From the NCBI GenBank assembly GCA_024397875.1, contig CP073344.1:3401001-3465000 (forward strand): a stretch of DNA of 64,000 nucleotides, in the 5' to 3' direction. This stretch comes from Amphritea atlantica. GTDB lineage: Bacteria; Pseudomonadota; Gammaproteobacteria; Pseudomonadales; Balneatricaceae. The notes beneath the pieces are model-generated. The model saw nothing but the letters and a program-made list of their open reading frames with translations. It did no database searches and was not told the origin of the DNA. A program made the position numbers and the translations under genes. This document shows, piece after piece, positions 18,518-27,545 of this stretch. Numbering within the stretch: the stretch's first letter is position 1; every line of letters begins with the position of its first letter.

Positions 18518-18867
18518 TGCTTCGCCCCTCTGACAGCATACAGGTCTACCTGTACGCTGAGCCCGTGGATATGCGTAAATCCATCGATGGCTTATCCGTA
18601 CTGGTTGAGCAGGAAATGACGCTGTCTCCCAGCATGGAAGCCCTGTTTGTGTTCTGCAATCGCGGTCGCGATAAAATCAAGCTGCTGTGCTGGGAGCGCA
18701 ACGGCTTTATTGTCTGGTACAAGCGACTGGAGAAACAGCGTTTCCGCTGGCCCAAGTCTGATGACACGCTCAGCCTTACCGGTCAGGAGCTGAACTGGTT
18801 ATTGGATGGCTTCGATATTTTTAACAATCGTCCCCATCAATCCCTGTATTTTGACTCGGTCAGCTGA
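18517..18867 (+). CDS. tnpB: IS66 accessory protein TnpB
   Basis: This 116-residue protein carries the IS66 Orf2 signature VDMRKSIDGLSVLVEQEM and FVFCNRGRDKIKLLCWERNG, with the C-terminal WYKRLEKQRFRWP. It is needed together with TnpA and TnpC for transposition in studied IS66 elements. It lies between tnpA and tnpC and is identical to copy 2. Confidence 0.94.
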   Translation: MLRPSDSIQVYLYAEPVDMRKSIDGLSVLVEQEMTLSPSMEALFVFCNRGRDKIKLLCWERNGFIVWYKRLEKQRFRWPKSDDTLSLTGQELNWLLDGFDIFNNRPHQSLYFDSVS

Positions 18868-18891
18868 CCGTTCAGTGTTAAAATCCGCGCT

Positions 18892-20418
18892 ATGAGCGCG
18901 GCAAACAAACAGCTTCCAAACGACCCGGAGGCCCTCAAACGGATCATTGAGCAGCAGGCGAATCGTATCGCCGCGCTTGAAGAATCCCTGCGCCTGCAAA
19001 AACTCAAGAAGTTTGGTGCCAGCAGCGAAAAGTCTCCCGACCAGCAGGAGATGTTCAATGAAGCTGAACTGTCTATGGTGGTTGAGGAATACCTTACCGA
19101 AAGTGAGGCGGAGCAAGCACAAACTGAACTCAAAACACCGAAGGCTAAACCTGGCCGCAAACCGCTGCCAGCAGGCCTACCACGCGTACGCATCGAACAT
19201 GATCTATCCGAGCTTGAAAAACAGTGCCCCTGCGGTCATGAGCGCACCGAGATCGGAGAAACCACAAGCGAGCAACTGGACATTATCCCGGCGCAGATCC
19301 GGGTGCTGGTCAACGTACGTAAAAAGTACGCCTGTCCTACCTGTGAAGACGGCGTCCAAACGGCGCTACTGCCGCCGCAACCCATTCCCAAAAGCAACGC
19401 CAGCCCTGGATTATTAGCTCACATTGTGACCGCCAAATACCAGGATGCACTGCCGCTGTATCGCCAAGAGGCGATACTGAACCGTTCCGGTATCGAGATA
19501 CCCCGCAACACTCTGGCCAGCTGGATGATCAAGGCGGGTGAACTGACCCAGCCGCTACTTAACTTGTTGGAAGACAGCATGCTGGCTTATCCGGTACTGC
19601 ATTGCGATGAAACCAGCGTGCAGGTCCTGAAGGAGCCCGATAAAGACGCCGCCAGCAAATCCTATATGTGGGTGCGGGTCGGCGGGCCACCCACGCAACC
19701 GGTACGGCTCTTTCATTATGCGGACAGCCGTAGGGGTGAGGTCGCCAGTCAATTACTGGCGGGGTATGAAGGCTACCTGCAAACCGACGACTACGCCGGC
19801 TACAATGCCGTGGGCGCGAACGGAGTCATCACGCAATTAGGGTGCTGGGCGCACGCCCGTCGTAAGTTTATCGAAGCGCAGAAAGCGACTGCCGGCAAAA
19901 ATAAAAAAGCGGGCAAGGCCGATATGGCCGTCAGCTTGATTGGCAAACTGTACGCCATCGAGAAAAAGATCAAAGCCGAAAGTACGGAGGTCCGGTATCA
20001 AGTCCGCCAACAGGAGGCTGTGCCGCAGCTTCAGAAGATCCGGACCTGGCTGGATAATACCTTGCACAGCACGTTACCCAAGGGGTTACTCGGCAAAGCG
20101 CTGTCATATCTGGATAAAAACTGGGATAAGCTCACCGTTTACACGGAAGACGGCCGTCTGGCCATTGATAATAATCCGGCGGAAAATGCGATCCGCCCCT
20201 TCGTGGTTGGCCGTAAAAACTGGCTCTTCAGCGCCACGGTGCCGGGGGCTAAATCCAGCGCCAACCTCTACAGTCTGATCGAAACGGCGAAAGCCAATCA
20301 GCTGGAGCCTTACCAATACCTCCGCTATATCTTTGAGCAGCTGCCTAAAGCGAAGCGCATCGATCAAATCGAGGTACTGCTACCCTGGAATGTGACTTTG
20401 CAAGACGCTGTTAACTGA
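18892..20418 (+). CDS. tnpC: IS66 transposase TnpC
   Basis: The DDE transposase has 508 residues. In order it has an N-terminal Leu-zipper-like helix (EALKRIIEQQANRIAALEES), a Cys-rich zinc-binding segment (CPCGHERTEIG, CPTCEDG), and the catalytic core with LHCDETSVQVL (first Asp), LQTDDYAGYNAV (second Asp) and DNNPAENAIRPFVVGRKNW (Glu). Full length and uninterrupted, so copy 1 may be active. Confidence 0.96.
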   Translation: MSAANKQLPNDPEALKRIIEQQANRIAALEESLRLQKLKKFGASSEKSPDQQEMFNEAELSMVVEEYLTESEAEQAQTELKTPKAKPGRKPLPAGLPRVRIEHDLSELEKQCPCGHERTEIGETTSEQLDIIPAQIRVLVNVRKKYACPTCEDGVQTALLPPQPIPKSNASPGLLAHIVTAKYQDALPLYRQEAILNRSGIEIPRNTLASWMIKAGELTQPLLNLLEDSMLAYPVLHCDETSVQVLKEPDKDAASKSYMWVRVGGPPTQPVRLFHYADSRRGEVASQLLAGYEGYLQTDDYAGYNAVGANGVITQLGCWAHARRKFIEAQKATAGKNKKAGKADMAVSLIGKLYAIEKKIKAESTEVRYQVRQQEAVPQLQKIRTWLDNTLHSTLPKGLLGKALSYLDKNWDKLTVYTEDGRLAIDNNPAENAIRPFVVGRKNWLFSATVPGAKSSANLYSLIETAKANQLEPYQYLRYIFEQLPKAKRIDQIEVLLPWNVTLQDAVN

Positions 20419-20626
20419 CCGCTTACTTAATTACTTTATTAAAACCACAAACCAATCAACCAGAGCAGCAAGGCTACGGTCTTGCATTAGAAAAAGGGTT
20501 TACAGTAGAAGCATTAGATAAGAAAACAGCACAAGAGCTACAACAGTTTTATCATCATAATAGCTTTGAAGAACCTACTCATAACACAGCCATTAAAGCT
20601 AAATCGAAAGTTCAGGCGAAAGCTAG

Positions 20627-21787
20627 GGAAGGTACGATCAAGTCGCTTCTTTCCAGTCAGGCAGTCCCATCTGGCTATATCAGCCAGAAAAACCATGGTT
20701 TCTGACCATTTACTTCTGCCTGAATACCCATTTCACGGTATTCAGGCAGATTTGTCCTACGCACGTAGCATCTGACCCACTCTGACGATATTGGCTAGAG
20801 CAAAAAGCGTCGCCAGCTTGCTGTCGTTTTTCATCAGCCCACGGTATCGCGCCTTGGTAAACCCGAACTGACATTTTATGATTCTGAATGGATGCTCGAC
20901 CTTGGCTCTAATACTGGCCTTCATATATTCGATGTTTATCGGAACTTTGTTGATTCTCGGGTGTTTCTTAAGAGCCCTGACTTTTCCTGGCCGCTCCGCA
21001 ATATGCCAGTCAACGGCTTTGTCTTTTAGGTTGTCCCGCTTATCGATGCCTCGGTAGCCCGCATCAGCGAATACGAACTGCTCATCACCATGCAGTAATC
21101 GGTCTGCTTGGTTCAAATCATGTTCATTGGCAGCAGTGGTTTCAAGGCTGTGCGTCAGACCTGTTCTGGCATCGACGCCAATGTGAGCTTTCATGCCGAA
21201 ATGCCAGAGATTACCCTTCTTCGTCTGGTGCATCTCCGGATCACGCTCACCCGCCTTGTTCTTCGTTGAGCTGGGAGCCTCAATAATGGTGGCGTCCATT
21301 AGAGTGCCTTCCTTGACCAGCACACCAGCCTCAGTCAGCCAGTTGTTTACTTCCTCGAAGATCTGCCGGCCAAGTCCATTGCGTTCCAGTAGGTGCCTGA
21401 AGTTCATAATCGTCGTGTGATCAGGGATTGGTTTATCGAGCGAGAGACTCGTAAATAGCCGCATCGATGCGATTTCATAAAGAGCATCTTCCATTGCCGG
21501 ATCACTCAGGCTGTACCACTGTTGTAGACAGTGAATGCGCAGCATCGTCATCAGTGGGTAAGGCCGTCGACCGTTACCCGGTTTGGGATAATAGGGTTCA
21601 ATGACGGCTTCGATCCGTTGCCAAGGAACCAGCGTTTCCATCCGTGCCAGGAACTTTTCCTTCCGGGTTTGGTAGCGCTTCTGTCGATACTCGCAATCGG
21701 CAAAGCTGAGCTGATTTTCCATGTGCTGATCCTGGCTGACACTATGGCGGGTATTGTCTCATACGGAGGGACTTATTCGCATGTTCC
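20627..21787 (-). mobile_element. IS5-family insertion sequence
   Basis: This 1161-bp element has imperfect terminal repeats (GGAAGGTACGATCAAGTC on the left, GGAACATGCGAATAAGTC read inward from the right) and a 4-bp CTAG target duplication at 20623-20626 and 21788-21791. This is the YTAR-type target preferred by IS5 elements. It contains one intact transposase gene and appears functional. Confidence 0.92.
20757..21722 (-). CDS. IS5-family DDE transposase
   Basis: This 321-residue transposase shows the IS5 order: N-terminal [32 protein letters not shown], first Asp in [12 protein letters not shown], second Asp in [13 protein letters not shown], and the Glu region [17 protein letters not shown]. 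Length and motifs match complete IS5 transposases. It mobilises the surrounding element. Confidence 0.95.
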   Translation of the reverse strand: MENQLSFADCEYRQKRYQTRKEKFLARMETLVPWQRIEAVIEPYYPKPGNGRRPYPLMTMLRIHCLQQWYSLSDPAMEDALYEIASMRLFTSLSLDKPIPDHTTIMNFRHLLERNGLGRQIFEEVNNWLTEAGVLVKEGTLMDATIIEAPSSTKNKAGERDPEMHQTKKGNLWHFGMKAHIGVDARTGLTHSLETTAANEHDLNQADRLLHGDEQFVFADAGYRGIDKRDNLKDKAVDWHIAERPGKVRALKKHPRINKVPINIEYMKASIRAKVEHPFRIIKCQFGFTKARYRGLMKNDSKLATLFALANIVRVGQMLRA

Positions 21788-21803
21788 CTAGTAGTTGATA
21801 ATG

Positions 21804-21823
21804 GCAACCCATCCATGGGTTGC
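21804..21823. terminator. Hairpin between the gene remnant and uspA
   Basis: GCAACCCAT and ATGGGTTGC form a perfect 9-bp stem around CC. It lies between a plus-strand remnant and the minus-strand usp gene, so it could terminate either transcript, but there is no clear T-run. Confidence 0.45.
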
Positions 21824-21852
21824 GCGAAGCGTTTGACTTAGTCAGAGGATCT

Positions 21853-22290
21853 TCAGCTGCTCTCACGTATGACCAGAACAGAACAAGGTGCACGCTCAAC
21901 TACTTTTGCGGTAGTCGATCCTAGTAGGACCCGATCTATTTTATTACGGCTATGGGCAGGCATGACAATCATGTCTGCACCCAACGTTTTAGCTTGGGAA
22001 ACGATGCATTCCGCTGGCTTTCCTTCATGAACAGAAGTCGAGACCGATATACCTTGCGGAATTTTTTCTTTGACGTACTCGTTCAGATGCTTCGTCATTT
22101 CATCGGCAGCTTCTTGAAGCGCAAGAGCCGGGAAATAGGATGAAACAATAGGGTTGTGAAACCCAGCCACGATCGTCATTACATGCAACTCAGCTTGTTT
22201 GTTTTCTGCCTCATTGATGGCAATGGCAAGGGCTTTTGCGGCAAAGTTCGTTTCTCGCATGTCCATGGGTATCAGAATACGCGTGATCAT
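21853..22290 (-). CDS. Universal stress protein (UspA family)
   Basis: This 145-residue protein has the UspA fold pattern: ILIPMDMRETNFAAKALAIA at the start, GADMIVMPAHSR in the nucleotide-binding loop, and GSTTAKVVERAPCSVLVIRE at the end. The ATP-type loop G-x2-G-x9-G-S/T is only partly kept. It lies 119 bp downstream of the YjiH-type transporter gene on the same strand. Usp genes often accompany transporters, and this one may sense nucleotide or substrate state, but its role here is inference. Confidence 0.9.
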   Translation of the reverse strand: MITRILIPMDMRETNFAAKALAIAINEAENKQAELHVMTIVAGFHNPIVSSYFPALALQEAADEMTKHLNEYVKEKIPQGISVSTSVHEGKPAECIVSQAKTLGADMIVMPAHSRNKIDRVLLGSTTAKVVERAPCSVLVIRESS

Positions 22291-22409
22291 AAGTTATCCT
22301 CTTGAGGCTGTGAGACTGCCTGTTCATTTATTCCGGGAGTTAACTGCTTCTTTACAGCAGCATTTGCGCACGCAATTCCAGTTTTTTGAGTGCGCTATCA
22401 ACGAGTCAG

Positions 22410-23738
22410 TCATACCTTGCTTAGCAGGCTCTCCGCATAAAAGGCGACAGGGGCAGACAGAAGGATCGTCAGAGCTACACGCTGATACCAGACCATCAAC
22501 ATCTGTCTGATCGTTAATGGAATCTCAGTTGAAAGGATGCAAGGAATAGAAGCCGAGAAAAACAAAATGGATGAAATAGCGACCGTTCCGGCAACGAACT
22601 TGGCGGCTACAGCACTATTTGCCATTAGCAGTGCAGGTAGGAACATCTCTGCCAGTCCGGTTGCTGAGGCTTTAGCAACGAGAAGAGGGTCAGGAAGTTG
22701 TGCTAGTGCAGTGAAGGGGTAGAACAGGTAACCCACCCAATCAAACAGCGGCGTGTATTTTGCTAGCAGCAAGCCGAGTAGGCCTACTGACATGATTGAG
22801 GGAAGAATGCTCATTGCCATAAGTAGGCCTTCGGTCAGGTTTTGACGAATATTCACAAGCATTGATGGTGCCTGGTTAGTAACTGAAAGGCCTTCAATCA
22901 CAGCATGCTTGAGCCGCGAATGCTCAAATGTTTCGTGCTGCGGCGCGGAAGACTTGTCGTCCATTTTGCACAGAGGGAATAAGCGCACGGTGATGGCGGT
23001 AACAACGAATGTGATAATCAGCGTAGACCAGAAAAACAAATTCCAGATATCCATTAGGCCCAAGGTCTTAGCAACAATAACCATGAATGTTGCCGATACC
23101 GTCGAAAAGCCTGTAGCTATGATCGCCGCTTCTTTGGCAGAGTATTGCCCTGACTTATAGACGCGGTTGGTGATCAGCAGGCCGATTGAATAACTGCCAA
23201 CAAATGAAGCGACAGCATCAATTGCTGATTTGCCGGGAGTCTTAAATAACGGTCGCATAACCGGCTGTAAGATAACACCAATAAACTCCAGCAGTCCGTA
23301 GCTTATAAGGAAGGCAAGAAAGATTGCACCTATCGGTACAATCAGGCCGACCGGGATCACTAATTTGTTGAATAGAAAAGGCAGCATGTCTTTTTCAAAC
23401 AGAATCTCTGGCCCGAATGAAAAGTAAGCCATCACGCCTGCGGCAATACCGCCGAGCTTTAGAAGCGAGAACACAATTTGTGTGTAATTTGTTCTCCATG
23501 TGCCTTTGTAAAAAGGGAAAAGGCCGCCGGCTATGATCATCAAAAGCGCGTAGATTGCGGCCCCATCAGCCTGATTTCCTCTAATCCAAGACACAATATG
23601 ATCAAGAGGGATTGTGGTTTTTCCTGCGAATTCTATGGGGATAAAAAAGAAGAATATGCCAACAAAGCTATATATTGCCAGTTTTGCGATTGATATGGGG
23701 TTGAAGGATATCATGCTCGCCGTCTCATTTTTATTCAT
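22410..23738 (-). CDS. YjiH-type membrane transporter (nucleoside-recognition/Gate domain)
   Basis: This 442-residue inner-membrane protein has about ten hydrophobic segments. It resembles the YjiH/Gate-domain family (IYSFVGIFFFFIPIEFAGKT at the start, VASFVGSYSIGLLITNRVYK and LLANSAVAAKFVAGTVAIS later). Substrates of this family are poorly defined. It is divergent from hutC across a region with HutC-like operator sequences, so import of urocanate, histidine or a related compound is a reasonable inference. It may be co-transcribed with the downstream usp gene. Confidence 0.78.
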   Translation of the reverse strand: MNKNETASMISFNPISIAKLAIYSFVGIFFFFIPIEFAGKTTIPLDHIVSWIRGNQADGAAIYALLMIIAGGLFPFYKGTWRTNYTQIVFSLLKLGGIAAGVMAYFSFGPEILFEKDMLPFLFNKLVIPVGLIVPIGAIFLAFLISYGLLEFIGVILQPVMRPLFKTPGKSAIDAVASFVGSYSIGLLITNRVYKSGQYSAKEAAIIATGFSTVSATFMVIVAKTLGLMDIWNLFFWSTLIITFVVTAITVRLFPLCKMDDKSSAPQHETFEHSRLKHAVIEGLSVTNQAPSMLVNIRQNLTEGLLMAMSILPSIMSVGLLGLLLAKYTPLFDWVGYLFYPFTALAQLPDPLLVAKASATGLAEMFLPALLMANSAVAAKFVAGTVAISSILFFSASIPCILSTEIPLTIRQMLMVWYQRVALTILLSAPVAFYAESLLSKV

Positions 23739-23855
23739 TTGAGTACCCTATATTTATAATTTTATAGCGAAAACTGAATTATGCTCAGCCGTCACAACAA
23801 GACCGCATGCAAGGCATGACACCCATGAAGCCATGCAATCTAAGATGTCTATATA

Positions 23856-23865
23856 TGTATATACT
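23856..23865. promoter_or_regulatory. HutC-like operator upstream of the transporter gene
   Basis: TGTATATACT differs by one base from the perfect palindrome TGTATATACA found before hutI. It lies in the divergent region between the transporter gene and hutC. HutC repressors of other bacteria bind TGTA-N2-TACA-type palindromes. Confidence 0.55.
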
Positions 23866-23980
23866 ACTCGTTGGTAAATGTAAACTCCCTTCTGGGCGGA
23901 GGTAAACTTGAAGTCCATGGCTTTCTGGCTTGCAGATGCCACATTCCTCATGCAGGATTTGTGTTGTGTGTATATTGGGG

Positions 23981-23990
23981 AGTATATACA
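23981..23990. promoter_or_regulatory. HutC-like operator upstream of hutC
   Basis: AGTATATACA is a one-base variant of TGTATATACA, 32 bp before the probable GTG of hutC. A further half-site, GTGTATATT, is at 23968. This suggests autoregulation and supports the GTG start at 24022 over the earlier ATG at 23908, which would put the operators inside the gene. Confidence 0.55.
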
Positions 23991-24021
23991 ATTAGAATTT
24001 GATGTTTTCCCGGAGTCTCGA

Positions 24022-24732
24022 GTGAGTACAGGTCCACGTTATCAGCAGATAAAGAGCTTCATCCTCAATGGTGTCATGCAGCAGGATTACCAGCCCGGTA
24101 GTAAGATACCAACCGAGATTCAGTTGGCAGATCAGTTTGGTGTCAGTCGCATGACGGTCAACAAGGCCATCAGAGACCTGGTTCAGGAAAATGTTTTGAT
24201 TCGTCACCCCGGAGTAGGGACCTTTGTTTCTGACGCAAAGGCAGAATCACCGCTTACTGATATTAAAAATATTGCTGAGGAGGTCCGTCAACGGGGGCAT
24301 GCTTATAGCTGTAGGGTGGTTAAGCTGGAGGATACCGTTGCTCACGAAGCGATAGCCATGCAGATGGGCGTTCCAATCGGTACGCCAGTTTTCCGTTCGG
24401 TTATCGTGCACCTGGAGGACGATCTGCCGATCCAGTTAGAAAATCGGTACGTTATCGTGAGCCTTGTTCCAGGTTATCTTGAGCAAGACTTCACAGCATT
24501 GACTCCCAACGAATATTTGTCGAAAACATGCCCTATTTCTAGTGTTGAGCATATTGTAGAAGCGATACTTCCGGATGAGAAAGTGCAGCGGCACCTGGAT
24601 ATAGAACCTAATACAGCGTGCCTTCTCGTAAATCGGCGCACCTGGTCAGATGGTCGCTTGGTTAGCTATGCGTGCCTGACTCATCCGGGAACTCGATACA
24701 AGCTAAGATCAATAGCATCGCGCGGAGATTGA
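24022..24732 (+). CDS. hutC: HutC-type repressor (GntR/UTRA)
   Basis: HutC represses histidine-utilisation genes and is released by urocanate. The N-terminal winged helix reads YQQIKSFILNGV, IPTEIQLADQFGVSRMTVNK. The C-terminal UTRA ligand domain follows from about residue 75 (HAYSCRVVKLEDTVAHEAIA) to DGRLVSYACLTHPGTRYKL. I choose GTG at 24022 (VSTGPRYQQIK), after GGAG. This gives 236 residues, normal for HutC. It is divergent from the transporter and precedes hutI-G-U. Confidence 0.88.
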   Translation: MSTGPRYQQIKSFILNGVMQQDYQPGSKIPTEIQLADQFGVSRMTVNKAIRDLVQENVLIRHPGVGTFVSDAKAESPLTDIKNIAEEVRQRGHAYSCRVVKLEDTVAHEAIAMQMGVPIGTPVFRSVIVHLEDDLPIQLENRYVIVSLVPGYLEQDFTALTPNEYLSKTCPISSVEHIVEAILPDEKVQRHLDIEPNTACLLVNRRTWSDGRLVSYACLTHPGTRYKLRSIASRGD

Positions 24733-25334
24733 ACCGTCGGTCAATTTCTTTCACAGCCTGCTGTGGCACAACTGGCCTACTGTTTTTGGTGATACTACGA
24801 GTGCACTACGAGAGGCAGACATGACTGCCTTCCTCGCAGGCTTTATTGATAAGTTGCCTATTGCCTATTGCGCAAAATTGAAAGCCCGCACCGCTTTTTC
24901 CTGACTGCATTCAACAATCAGCAAACTGATTGGTATCGCCAAAACCTCCTATACCTCCGGCAATGACTGTTTTCAGTAGCATTACGACTGGCGATGCTAG
25001 TTATCAGTCTTCATTTGTTTACCATTCCCTGTCTAGGTATATATCACTGACAGAAAATATACACCGGTAATACGTCATAGCGACCCGCCGGATCATAGAT
25101 CTGCATCGTGATCTTTCTAGATGAATAGGAAGCTTCGATGTTTATTTGTCGATGAACAGTGATTTTCAAAAAAACTCAATAATGCAATTAATTTATATAA
25201 ATCAACTTCATGGCATTTGTCAGCTATGGATGGGGAAACAATGGTTGCACGGAGAGTCACCTCGCCTGAACTGACAAGAATTTAATGAAACTTACAGAAA
25301 TAGTTTGATCTTTGTTTTTTAAGTGGTATATATA
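24733..25334. other. 600-bp gap between hutC and hutI
   Basis: No convincing gene. A plus-strand frame at about 24775-24890 gives FGDTTSALREADMTAFLAGF, which may be a decayed gene remnant, but stops follow. The last 200 bp are AT-rich and should hold the hutI promoter. I see no perfect -35/-10 pair. Confidence 0.4.
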
Positions 25335-25344
25335 TGTATATACA
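25335..25344. promoter_or_regulatory. HutC-like operator before hutI
   Basis: TGTATATACA is a perfect 10-bp palindrome 15 bp upstream of the chosen hutI ATG, the expected place for HutC repression of hutI-G-U. Confidence 0.65.
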
Positions 25345-25358
25345 ACTCAACAAGAAGT

Positions 25359-26606
25359 ATGGTGATTAACTTGTTTGAAGCCTGTGAACGAATTTGGACC
25401 AACGTCAACTTAGCGACGATCACACCACTCGCTACAAACCCTTACGGCAGATTGTCGAACCAAGCTTTGGGTGTTCGGCAAGGTCGTATTGCCGCAATCG
25501 CTCCCATGGCTGAGTTGGCTCATGTGCAGCTGCTTGGTGAAGTCATCGACTGCAAAAACGGCTGGATGACGCCGGGCCTGATAGATGCTCACAGTCATCT
25601 TGTGTTTGCCGGCAATAGGGCGCATGAGTTCGAGCAGCGCTTGCTAGGAGTCACATATGAAGATATTGCCTGCCAGGGAGGTGGAATTCTCTCCACCGTC
25701 AAGGCCACTCGCCAAGCCAGTATTGAGGAGCTTGTTAATTTGTCAGAGCCCCGCCTTAAGGCCTTGATGGCTGAGGGAGTTACGACCATTGAAATAAAAT
25801 CAGGGTACGGTCTAAGCGTCGAGTCAGAACTTAAGATGTTGCGTGCCGCAAAGTCCCTGGCTGAACGTAATCCGGTACGGGTTTCTACGTCACTGCTGGG
25901 GGCTCATGCGCTACCGCCGGAATATCAAGGAAATTCTAATAGCTACATCGACTTGGTTTGTAATGAGCTTATTCCGGCAGCTGTTCAGGAAGATCTGGTG
26001 GATGCTGTTGATGTTTTTTGTGAAGGCATTGCATTCACCCCTGAACAATGTGAGCGGGTTTTTCAGGCTGCAAAAGTACATGGCTTGGGAGTTAAAGCAC
26101 ATGTAGAGCAGCTATCCAACTTACATGGTGCAGAATTGGCCGCGAGGTATAACGCCTGGTCGGTTGATCATATTGAATGGCTTGATGAAGCTGGTGCTAA
26201 GGCCGTAGCTGAATCAGGCACAGTGGCGACGCTGCTGCCCGGTGCTTTCTATTTTCTGCGTGAGACTAAGGTCCCACCAATCGAATTAATTCGTAAGCAT
26301 GGAATTCCGATCGCAATTGCGACAGATCTTAATCCGGGCTCATCGCCTCTAGCGTCTCTGCGTTTAGCTATGAACATGGCCTGTACTCTATTCCATCTCA
26401 CACCTGAAGAAAGCTTAGCTGGTGTTACAAGTAACGCTGCTCGTGCGCTTGGTCTAGGTTCCAAGCTTGGTCGACTAGAAGTGGGGATGCGTGCTGATAT
26501 GATCCTTTGGGATATAGACACACCTGCGGAGCTTTCTTACCAGTTTGGCGTAAATCCAATAAAGCAAAGAATATTTAATGGAGAGGTGAGTAATGTCTGG
26601 GACTAA
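25359..26606 (+). CDS. hutI: HutI, imidazolonepropionase
   Basis: HutI hydrolyses 4-imidazolone-5-propanoate to N-formimidoyl-glutamate in the cytoplasm. The amidohydrolase metal site DAHSHLVFAGNR (H78, H80) is present. VKAHVEQLSNLHG, SVDHIEWLDEAG and IATDLNPGSSPL supply the other ligands and substrate residues. I start at MVINLFEACERIWTN after AAGAAG. The earlier GTG at 25323 would overlap the operator. Length 415 residues, typical. It overlaps hutG by 14 bases. Confidence 0.95.
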   Translation: MVINLFEACERIWTNVNLATITPLATNPYGRLSNQALGVRQGRIAAIAPMAELAHVQLLGEVIDCKNGWMTPGLIDAHSHLVFAGNRAHEFEQRLLGVTYEDIACQGGGILSTVKATRQASIEELVNLSEPRLKALMAEGVTTIEIKSGYGLSVESELKMLRAAKSLAERNPVRVSTSLLGAHALPPEYQGNSNSYIDLVCNELIPAAVQEDLVDAVDVFCEGIAFTPEQCERVFQAAKVHGLGVKAHVEQLSNLHGAELAARYNAWSVDHIEWLDEAGAKAVAESGTVATLLPGAFYFLRETKVPPIELIRKHGIPIAIATDLNPGSSPLASLRLAMNMACTLFHLTPEESLAGVTSNAARALGLGSKLGRLEVGMRADMILWDIDTPAELSYQFGVNPIKQRIFNGEVSNVWD

Positions 26607-27534
26607 ATTTAAAGCTATTTGGTCAGGTCGTACCGACTCCGAAGAAGCTGAGGAGCTGGCAACACGATTGCACCAAGTAATTGTGCCATTCAGTCGTGGT
26701 GAAGAAGGCTTGGCTATAGTTGGTTTTTGTTCTGATGAGGGAGTTAGTCGTAATAAAGGGCGTAAAGGTGCTCGAAATGCTCCAGACCAATTACGTCGAG
26801 CTTTAGCTAACCTTCCGTGGTCATCAAACCGCCAGGCATATGATGCTGGAAATATTATCTGTGAGGATGATCAACTAGAGCAGGCGCATGAGGATTTAGC
26901 CAATCGTGTGAGTGATTGTCTTGCTGGAGGGCATTTCACTTTTGTTCTCGGTGGTGGTCATGAAGTTGCTTATGGAAACTGGCTTGGTCTGGTGCAACAT
27001 TTTGAATCTCAAGAGAGTGTGCCACTCATCGGGATAATAAATTTTGATGCTCATTTTGACTTACGTCTTGATAGGAATGGTTGTAGTTCAGGCACTCCCT
27101 TCTACCAGATTGCTAAACAGTGTGAGCAAAAAAAGTATCCATTTAAATATAGTTGCTTCGGTGTAAGTGAGGTTGCAAATAGCTTGGCACTGTTTAATCG
27201 AGCTGATTTGCTAGGCGTTAGCTATCGAAAAGATTCTGATATGGGTGTAACTGCTCTAGATGAGATCACTAATCAGCTAGAGCAGTTTATTGATGATTGT
27301 GATGTCTTGTATTTAACAATCGACCTAGATGTATTACCCGCCAGTGAAGCTCCCGGCGTCAGCGCGCCAGCATCGAGAGGTGTTGGTCTTGAAGTGTTGG
27401 AGCCTTTGATAGAAACCATAAAAAGCTCCGGAAAACTAAAATTAGCTGATATTGCTGAATACAACCCCGTATTCGATATCGATAACAGGACCGCTCGAGT
27501 CGCAGCGCGTCTTTTTTACAACATTGTTAAGTGA
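26593..27534 (+). CDS. hutG: HutG, formimidoylglutamase (arginase family)
   Basis: HutG converts N-formimidoyl-glutamate and water to glutamate and formamide. The dinuclear Mn site of the ureohydrolase fold is complete: H123 in [11 protein letters not shown]152/H154/D156 in [10 protein letters not shown]244/D246 in [11 protein letters not shown]. At 313 residues it matches the family. It overlaps hutI and is followed 11 bp later by hutU. This is the one-step route to glutamate, not the HutF/deformylase route. Confidence 0.95.
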   Translation: MSGTKFKAIWSGRTDSEEAEELATRLHQVIVPFSRGEEGLAIVGFCSDEGVSRNKGRKGARNAPDQLRRALANLPWSSNRQAYDAGNIICEDDQLEQAHEDLANRVSDCLAGGHFTFVLGGGHEVAYGNWLGLVQHFESQESVPLIGIINFDAHFDLRLDRNGCSSGTPFYQIAKQCEQKKYPFKYSCFGVSEVANSLALFNRADLLGVSYRKDSDMGVTALDEITNQLEQFIDDCDVLYLTIDLDVLPASEAPGVSAPASRGVGLEVLEPLIETIKSSGKLKLADIAEYNPVFDIDNRTARVAARLFYNIVK

Positions 27535-27545
27535 GGAAAACAAAA

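Larger units (their letters stand above)
18143..20426 (+). mobile_element. IS66-family element, copy 1
   Basis: This 2284-bp element has terminal repeats GTAAGCGGTC / GACCGCTTAC and carries tnpA, tnpB and tnpC. A second copy of the same length lies inverted at 47274-49557, and the three protein products are identical between copies. Copy 1 has no 8-bp target duplication: TGCCCAAC is on the left and TTAATTAC on the right. Its left flank is an IS3 OrfB gene whose missing N-terminal part is not on the right, so sequence next to it has been deleted or rearranged. Confidence 0.93.
20427..21798 (+). pseudogene. C-terminal remnant of an unidentified gene, cut by IS66 and IS5
   Basis: The frame is open from the IS66 boundary at 20427 (LITLLKPQTNQPEQQGYGLA) through EKGFTVEALDKKTAQELQQF to AKSKVQAKA at 20626, where the IS5-family element is inserted. 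Removing that element and one CTAG duplication continues the frame for two more Ser codons to a TGA at 21796-21798. About 69 residues survive. I do not recognise the family. It was inactivated from both sides by insertion sequences. Confidence 0.6.

Noticed and set aside
18546..20367. Several 65-156 residue frames overlapping IS66 tnpB and tnpC (repeated in copy 2)
   Set aside because: Shadows of the tnp genes in other frames; they duplicate only because the IS is duplicated.
24733..24900. Short frame FGDTTSALREADMTAFLAGF as a gene remnant
   Set aside because: Too short and broken by stops; I could not tie it to a family.
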